The notes under the pieces: model-generated
What the model was told of the DNA's origin: nothing
What the model saw: the letters and a program-made list of their open reading frames with translations, nothing else
Databases searched by the model: none
Assembly: GCF_040954835.1 (NCBI RefSeq)
Contig: NC_090699.1
Coordinates: forward strand, 16,113,817-16,177,816
Direction: 5' to 3'
DNA length: 64,000 bases
Source of the DNA: Lepisosteus oculatus
Taxonomy: Eukaryota; Chordata; Actinopteri; Semionotiformes; Lepisosteidae
Program-made: the position numbers and the translations under genes
In this document: one piece after another, positions 57,441 through 64,000 of the stretch
Layout: the number at the start of each line of letters is the position of its first letter
How positions within the stretch are numbered: the first letter of the stretch is position 1

Positions 57441-59831
57441 TCATCTGTAACCGTTCTTATCTCTTCTAAACGCCTATACTGTATCTGACATGATTCCTTG
57501 TTTATAAGTCTTGAAGATTCTTTGTCAAACTGTATTTATTTGGCATTGTGCCTCTGCAAATTCTTAATTGCCCACTTGTCCATTAGTTGATGACTGCGCA
57601 GATCAGGAGGAGCAGCTCCCATTGACACTTCCCTCTTCAACAGGACGAGCATCTTGCGGACCTGTGGTTTAAGATCCTGAGTTGGAACGAAGTTGTCCAA
57701 ACCACCAGACATCAGACACCCCCACATTCTGCTCCAGAGAGAGGAGAGACCCTTGCTGTTAGGTGTTTCCCAGCTCGGGGGGGTCAAGCCTGGGAACTGA
57801 CGCTGTGTCAGCCCCCAGTCGCTGTTAACGAGGGAAAGCTACTGTGAGGTCAAGTTACTGAGATCCTGGGAGCTGCCATTCCAGGCCATGTGACACTCGC
57901 ACCCCAGCACGGAATTCAGGTCACATATTGTGTCTGTGTACATCAGTCTCTCCCAGCCCCTTGTGTTCCCGGGAATTTAATATCCTAGACATGGGTATTA
58001 TACTCAACTCAAGGTAATTCTATCCTGCTGAAATGCACAGTGCCTTGTCTGTATAATGCAATAAGAGTAACTAACACTAAACCATCCATAACACTGTTTC
58101 CCTTGGGGTGTCAGATATTAATGACAACAGACCTGTTGACTGCAGGAGAGACAGGATTGGCAGCAGTAATTTGATTTTATCTATTGTTATCTGTGAGTAT
58201 GGAAGAAATGGTGTTTAGAGACAAGCAGCACAGTGATGCAGTGGTGAGCATTGCTGCCTCGCAGCAATGGAGCCCTGGGTTCGATTCCTGGGATGCTGTC
58301 TGTGTGGAGTTTGCATGTCCCCTCTGTGTTTGTGTGGGCTTCCTCCCACAGTCCAAAGATATACTGGTAGGTTAATTAGCTCTGGTATCAATGTGTGTGT
58401 GTTCTCAAGCTCTCCTGCAACACTAAAGTCGATTATGTCACAAGAATAAAAAACAGAATTCTTGAGACTACATAATTAAATCTGATACAGAAAGACATTG
58501 TAACAGTTACCTTTTTGAAACGTAATTTACAACAGTAGCTTGTTAAAGTGCTGAGAGGCTCTAGGGAAAAGATAACGGGGCTGTTTCAGAGAGATTACTC
58601 AGTCAGCCAGTAACTTTAGTAAATTGTACATTGTTGCATACATTGTTAATATTTCTCTTCATAGCTAAGCGTTAAAATAAACTGGCCCCTTGTGACTGGT
58701 GCAGTTTTTTTTTACTGTGTTTACAACCTGCATCACTAAAGCAGTGATGTGCAATAGGGAAAGTGGTGTTCGCACAAAAGCAGTTTTTGCGTGCATTCAT
58801 CACGCTTCCCGACTAAATCTGTTCATATAGGTATACCAATTTTATTATTATACATATAGGTTGTATATGAAATAACAGCTACAATTCTCTTATATAATTC
58901 TATCCCGTAAATGTAGCTTCTCTTCCTAGTAACTAGATACTGCGATCTAAATATTTCATACAGCTTTTCCTAGTATCACAGGTTCTCTGCACTCCACAGA
59001 CGTCCTCATGTAAGCCACAACAGGGCTAAACGAGGCTGATTTGAACAGAAATTCAATTCACAGCATTAATGTAAAGGTAAAAAAAAGTACAAGCCCAGAC
59101 GAAATATAAACATGGATTACACAAAATTCCACAAAAATATCAATAATTCCAATTAAATGAAGTTTTTAAACGTGTGTGTCTACAATGGCTCTTACCTAGA
59201 CTTAGGTGTTAATAATGTTACGTTTCCATCACCACAATGTTTCCTGTGTTATCAAATGGGTAATACCAATTCATGCGTGCTCGAGAAGTTTTTATTGTTG
59301 TGTTATATCTTGAGCTATTTTATTGGATTTCATAATTAACTTCCACATTTCAATTTATAGGTCAATGTATCTGCCAAGCGTCTTATCTGTCTTGTAATGG
59401 CGCCTCGCTAGTACAACCGATCTTTATTTTTAAAATAAATTTATAAAAATACTTTATCCTCATAGTTTTCCCATAAAGGGCTGTAATTCATATTCACTGG
59501 ATTAAGTTGCGCGTACTTTCGCCGGGGTTTTGCTGGTGCGGGTGAAGGAATCGGTGCTCGACCCTCCTGCCTAGTGGAGAGCGGCATGAACGCGCAGCTG
59601 GTCGGATTTTCAAAGCCTGAATCGCTTTAACCGGATACGCGTAACCAGAGCGTACTTTCGTGGAACTGGAGTAATTCTGAAGTCAGTTGTCGAGTTAATT
59701 CAATTCGACTATTTTGAGAAAACCTTCAATAAAGTAATCCTCCTTCTTTAAAATAGCCCTCGTGTGTTCCATGAGTAATAAAGTTGATTCAAATGGCTGG
59801 CCAATGGTTGTAGAGGTGAAAGGTTAGGAAA
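57441..59831. other. Between Ly6 gene 2 and RPUSD4, no gene recognised
   Basis: The minus-strand frame 57787-57536 (83 codons; begins MTPPSWETPNSKGLSSLWSR) has no family I recognise and no clear splice sites. It has a coding-like amino-acid mix and may be a fragment of a transposon protein. A tRNA-SINE lies at 58222-58380. From 58400 to 59500 the sequence is AT-rich without open frames of note. 59510-59830 is somewhat CpG-richer and may be the RPUSD4 promoter. Confidence 0.45.
58222..58380 (+). mobile_element. tRNA-derived (V-type) SINE
   Basis: The run gcagcacagtgatgcagtgg, tgagcattgctgcctcgcag, gggttcgattcctgggatgc (B box GGTTCGATTCC), gtggagtttgcatgtcccct, gtgtgggcttcctcccacag, tccaaagatatactggtagg, ttaattagc is the classic fish SINE layout. 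The 3' end is cut after ttctcaagctctcc. Confidence 0.85.
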
Positions 59832-59862
59832 ATGACGGCGCCCATGAGCAGACGAGCGTGGA

Positions 59863-62800
59863 ATGTATGGTTTTTCTAAGTCCGGGGCTTTTACAAGTTT
59901 GTCAACTCACAATCTACCCAGAATGTATGTAGCTCGCTGTCTTGACCGCCTGATAGGGCGACATGGAGTCATGTGCGCGAATTTAGGGGAAGCCCGGTCA
60001 ATTTGTGTCCTAGCGGCTGTGGTCGCCCGGACTCTCCGGCCACACAGCGCTGCGACCGGGCAGAAAAGGGGACTGAAGACCGTCGTCGGGAGGGAAAACA
60101 CGGATTCCCCGAAGCTGAAAGCCAGCGACCTGGCCGAGAAAATTCGCCAAGAAAAGAAACAGCCAAGGGAAACGAAAACCGAGGTATGGATATAAAGCTC
60201 AAAGGCGCTGGCCCTTTCTTTATAATGGTTAATTTAGCGAACGCCTCAGTGAATCAAGTCGCGGTATACCGTATCCGCTCACTTTACTGGCGTCAGTAAC
60301 CGCTCCTGCAGAGTTACTTCCACCGGGACTGGGTTTTCCATCTGAACCGAAGGACTGGGGTCGGGGGGACTGTGAAAGAGCGCAGGGATTTATCACACTG
60401 AGATACGAGCACTGTGTGTTCGCAGCTATGGTACGCCTCAGCCTCCGATGGCAATGTTAAATCCTCAAGTGGTTTTTCTTAAGATCGTCTCGCAAATGGA
60501 TATTAAGGATTCTTCGTAAGATCACGATACAAAATTTAAGCATTGCTTCTAATATACCTGTAGACTGCTGGTCTTTTCTGTCGTGACTAAAAGTAAAATG
60601 TAATTGAGCATCGGCACATCAGTTTTGCAAGCTGACATCTGACTCTGTTTCAGTTTTCTCTCGGTCTTCTCGCTGACGGAGAGAAGCTGCCATTACAGTC
60701 GGGACAACACTGTCGTACAGAGGGTGAAACCTGTCCTGCTTCAGAGCAGTGACAGCCAGGGAGGGTGTTCAGCTCAGGGAGCCACTAGAGGGCGGTAAAA
60801 CCTTTACCGGCCTGCTGTCTTCACCTGATTTAAATCCTTAAGGCGGCTACAGTCGCGCTGCGGGGTCGCGGTGCTTGTTGTTATCCCCGAAGCCAGTTTT
60901 CAATGCAATAAAGAAGGCGATGAACTGATCAAACTCAAAAACTGACATTTTGATTCGTTGGAGCTCAGTCGTTCATCCTATGATATAATCCCACAGTTTC
61001 TCAAAGGGCCCCAGCGTCCTAATTTTAATCACCTGGTAAGTCAGTTTGTTCCAGCCATCTCCACAGCTGTCGGTACCACTCAAGGCCTCCTGTCTGTATC
61101 CTTGACAATAACTTTGAAGATTGTTGAACATTGAAATCAGTTCCCCCCTTAATATCTTTTCCAGACTAAAGACACCCAGTTCCTTCCTTTTGATTTGTGG
61201 ATCTGGGAGCCCAATTTGAATTGCTGGTGCCCTGGTTCTGGGCTGGGTGTACCCTGCCTTGTGATTCTGAATTGGATGAAGCGGTTAGAAAACTGAGTCT
61301 GATTGAAACACTTGAGGAGAGACAGAAAGAGACACACAGGTGGAGTTGTTTCAAAGCCTTTCCAGATCGGGGCTGATGGGATTTAACAGCAGTGCTGCTG
61401 TTGTCAGTGTAGCACTGTCTTCCTCTGCAGAAGGGCTTCATGGTATGTGTGTGTGTGTGTGTGTGTCCTACTCTGCGCAGGGACCCTCGTCTCCGGTTCT
61501 GCGGCGAGTCCGAGAGCTCCACCAGTTCAGCCAGCAGCTCCAGAGGGTCCATCCCAACGTGCTGGCCAAGGATCTGAAGAGGGGCATGCTGTTGGCGAAC
61601 GAGCAGCTGGTCGCCATCAACAAGCCCTACGGGGTCCCAGTGCATGGTGCGTCTTTCTCCTGCGCCCCAGCTCGGGACACTCCTGGGACCGGGGAACTGT
61701 ACAAGGAGCACAGGTTGCTTGGGGGAAGTGTATGATTGCTTCTCGCAGATGACTGATGCAGTTGAGCGAGCGAGCGGGTGGGTGGGTGGGTGGTAGCTGC
61801 AGCTCCAGGTTGGCGAGAGGGTGGGTGCGTGGAGCTCCAGGTTGGCCAGTGGATGGGTGCGTGGAGCTCCAGGTTGGCCAGTAGTTGGCGAGTGGGAGGG
61901 GGTTCTTGCTGCTTACAATGTGATTAATGCACCCCCAGGTGGACCAGGAGTGAAAAACAGCATCGCAGACGTGCTGCCCGTCCTCGCCAAGATGATTGGT
62001 GGCATGAAGGCAGGACCTCTGCATCTGTGCCACCGTTTAGACAAGGACACAACCGGGGTGATGCTGCTGGGCAAGAGCGAGGAGGCGGCCGACCATATTC
62101 ACCAGCTCTTCAAAACCCACCAGGTGGAGAAGAAGTACTGGTAAGTGAAGCTGTCCTGTGTTCAGGTCAAGGGTCACCAAGGCGCCGTGACAAACGGGAG
62201 GGGTCAAGGGTCACCGAGGACTGTGACATGTTGTATACGTGGTCCTGATCAAGGCTGATCCCAGTGGCTGTTGTGTGATTCCAGGGTGCTGAGTGTTGGG
62301 GTTCCAGTACCCTCGGAGGGTGTGATCGACATCCCCATCATTGAGAAAGAAGTCGCTGGGCCTCAGCCACACTACAAGGTCAGTCATGTCACCTCCATGA
62401 CAAAGCATAAGTCAAGGGAGCCATAATTGGAGTCAACCTCCTTACAACATGGTGTGATGACAACAACCTTTCCCCTCAACGTCGGCAAAACCAAGGATCT
62501 GATCATTGATGTCAGAAAACTGCAAAACGGTCATGCCCCTATCCACATCAACGGGACTGAAGTGGAAAGGGTCAGTAACTTCAAATTCCTTGGGGTTCAT
62601 GTCACCAAGGACCTCACATGGTCTCTCAACTCCACTTGTCTGATTAAGAAAGCGCAACAGCGCCTGTACTTCCCAAGAAAGTTGAAGAAGAGTGAGATTC
62701 TCACTAACTTTTACAGATGCACTACAGAAAGCACACTGACAGGTTGCGTCACAGTGTGGTATGGCAACTGCAGTATTGCTGACAAAGCCCTACAGCGGGT

Positions 62801-63864
62801 GGTGAAAACTGCCCAGTCCATCAATGGGGTTGCTCTCCCATCCATCCTTGACATTTATGACAGGAAAGTTCTCAGCTTTTTGAGCACGCACCTCAGCTAG
62901 ACTGTTTGACCCTCTATCATCTGGAAAACGGCACCGGAGCTTTCAGGGCTGGACTACCAGACTCAGAGACCGTTTTTACCCCCGCACTATTAAACTCCCA
63001 GCCTCTCCAGACTTATCCTCTCAGACCTACAGTCTGAACCCTCACAGTGCCTTCTCTCTTTATCAAAACTGAAACGCACGTTGAAATCTACATCTACCTC
63101 ACGTCAAGACGTTCACTCCCCATAATTTTGTTTCCTTTATTTCATTCTGTTGACGTATGATTTTGCACAACTGTTGCTGTTTTGCACATTGCCTGTTGTC
63201 TCCGTCTTTTTCTTACACAATTGTATTGTTGTTTTTTGTACTATTTACCATCTGAGAGCTAGCTAAATAGCATTTCGTTATAACATATACTTGTGTATAA
63301 GTATAATGACAAATGAACTTGAACCTGAATTGCTGAATAACTCAGCACAATATAGTTTTTATAAATACAGTCAAAAGTCTGCAAGTCCCATGGCACCATC
63401 AGCAGTGCAGCCATCAGTCAGAAGCCTCCTGCAGCTTTCTCTTCCAGCCCTGTAAGTGCTGGTGTGCCACAGGCTGGGGAAACCCTGGACGACTTCCATC
63501 CCTCCAGACCCTGCTAGAGCTCCACCAGCTGTTCAGGAATGCAGGTTCCAGTTAGTTAGTGACTTGGGACAGACTGAGACCAGTGGTCTGAGGACAGTAG
63601 TGCTCAGCCTGTGCTCTGACTTTAGGCCTTTACTGGTTTAGCCACTCAAGATTTAATTGCCTCATTTAAAAGGTTTCTCCTCAGTCTTCTCTGTTCTCCC
63701 TGTGTCTTTTTAGATGTCTTTGAGCCCCTTGTACAGGATTTCGGAGGAAGGCCAGAAGGTGTCCCGGGTTCGAGCCAACCGGGAGGCTCACAGTGCTGTG
63801 ACCCAATACCGTGTGCTAGACAGCGCTGGGGGCTGCAGCTTAGTTGAGCTTCAGCCAATCACAG
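59863..63864 (+). CDS. rpusd4: RPUSD4, mitochondrial RNA pseudouridine synthase (5' exons)
   Basis: Exons: 59863-60183, 61481-61646, 61939-62140, 62285-62378, 63714-63864; the gene continues right of the window. Phases fit throughout (0, 1, 2, 0, 1). Exon 1 encodes an Arg-rich N-terminus suited to mitochondrial import and [11 protein letters not shown]; exon 2 [19 protein letters not shown] and [11 protein letters not shown]; exon 3 [18 protein letters not shown] and the RluA-family catalytic segment [18 protein letters not shown] (Asp of HRLD is the catalytic residue), then HQVEKKYW; exon 4 [18 protein letters not shown]; exon 5 [26 protein letters not shown] and LVELQPIT. The order and spacing match human RPUSD4, which modifies mitochondrial 16S rRNA and other mitochondrial RNAs. 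The start is uncertain: an in-frame ATG at 59923 also gives an Arg-rich leader, and an overlapping short upstream frame starts at 59832. Confidence 0.92.
60184..61480 (+). other. RPUSD4 intron 1
   Basis: Donor gtatgg at 60184, acceptor ctctgcgcag at 61480. 61205-61300 holds a short SINE tail (tgattctgaattggatgaag, cggttagaaaactg). A (GT)n microsatellite of about 10 repeats lies at 61446-61467 immediately before the acceptor and forms much of its upstream tract. Confidence 0.7.
61765..61900 (+). repeat. Short G-rich tandem repeat in RPUSD4 intron 2
   Basis: A gagcgagcgg(gtgg)n tract is followed by about three copies of a unit containing gagctccaggttggc and gggtgcgtg (about 33-34 bp). It fills most of the 292-bp intron between exons 2 and 3. 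Confidence 0.75.
62420..63330 (+). mobile_element. L2-type LINE insertion in RPUSD4 intron 4
   Basis: Plus-strand copy of the element at 17394-18905: [60 protein letters not shown] and [12 protein letters not shown] are kept. Frame breaks follow after ILDIYDRK, then the 3' UTR (tttgcacattgcctgttgtc) and the end aatgacaaatgaacttgaac. It is 5'-truncated before the catalytic ADD motif and is older than copy 2. It is sense to RPUSD4. Confidence 0.88.
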
Positions 63865-64000
63865 GTGGGGACAGGAGCAGGTGGTCTGAGGACTAGGGTC
63901 TGTAGCCAATCACAGGTGAGGACAGAAGCAGGTGGTGTGTGGACTAGGGTCTGTAGCCAATCACAGGTGAGGACAGGAGCAGGTGGTGTGTGGACTAGGG
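63852..64000 (+). repeat. 51-bp tandem repeat copying the exon 5 end and splice donor of RPUSD4
   Basis: The unit is gccaatcacag (last 11 bases of exon 5) followed by gtgaggacaggagcaggtgg, tgtgtggactagggtctgta. Nearly three units are visible: the exon itself (63854-63864), 63906-63916 and 63957-63967; the array continues past the window edge. The real donor reads gtgggg, the copies gtgagg. Confidence 0.9.

Overview
The window looks like vertebrate nuclear DNA, most likely from a ray-finned fish. The evidence is short exons with GT-AG introns, fish-type TRIM/butyrophilin B30.2 exons, a fish-like avidin gene, L2- and CR1-type LINE fragments, tRNA-derived SINEs and a full-length 5S-rRNA-derived SINE. 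The CR1/5S-SINE mix would fit a non-teleost such as a gar or bowfin, but that is a guess. Exon borders below were placed by hand from splice signals, reading phase and family similarity. All multi-exon models are predictions without transcript support.

Layout. (1) 1-14 kb, plus strand: the last two exons of a TRIM/butyrophilin-type gene (76-784), a broken Ig V-set piece (4685-4951), and the 3' part of a butyrophilin-like gene A (mini-exon 10421-10447, B30.2 exon 13217-13722). A 3.5-kb, 41-bp minisatellite fills the intron end just upstream of that mini-exon. (2) 16-20 kb: two copies of an L2-type LINE and a hAT-type transposase relic. (3) 22.3-25.0 kb, plus strand: a four-exon avidin-family biotin-binding gene with a GC-AG last intron. 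(4) 26.9-31.5 kb, minus strand: butyrophilin-like gene B (V-set, C-type Ig, transmembrane, two mini-exons, B30.2). It is the inverted paralogue of gene A and carries a short version of the same minisatellite at the same place. (5) 34.5-35.4 kb: a CpG-rich 41-bp minisatellite. (6) 36.6-45.2 kb and 49.0-56.3 kb, plus strand: two tandem copies of a secreted Ly6/uPAR (three-finger) gene. (7) 59.8 kb to the window edge, plus strand: the 5' part of the mitochondrial pseudouridine synthase gene RPUSD4, with an L2 insertion in an intron and a tandem repeat that copies a splice donor.

The most striking find is in the two Ly6 genes. Between the signal-peptide exon and the two Ly6 exons, each has a row of 48-bp mini-exons (seven and eight). 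Every one is in phase 1-1 and codes for a 16-residue Ser/Thr/Pro/Arg-rich unit, commonly ending in ETRPT. The Ly6 exons and signal exon are almost identical between copies, while the mini-exon rows differ in number and sequence. This looks like exon-by-exon growth of a stalk, with one decayed exon showing turnover.

A second theme is tandem repeats built around splice signals. The 41-bp unit in genes A and B holds a branch-point-like element, a pyrimidine-leaning tract and AG. The 55-bp unit in the Ly6 introns has a similar plan. The 51-bp unit at the window end copies the last bases of an RPUSD4 exon with its 5' splice site. The gene set (B30.2/Ig receptors, secreted Ly6 proteins, avidin) suggests an immune or surface-defence neighbourhood next to a housekeeping gene; that reading is inference.
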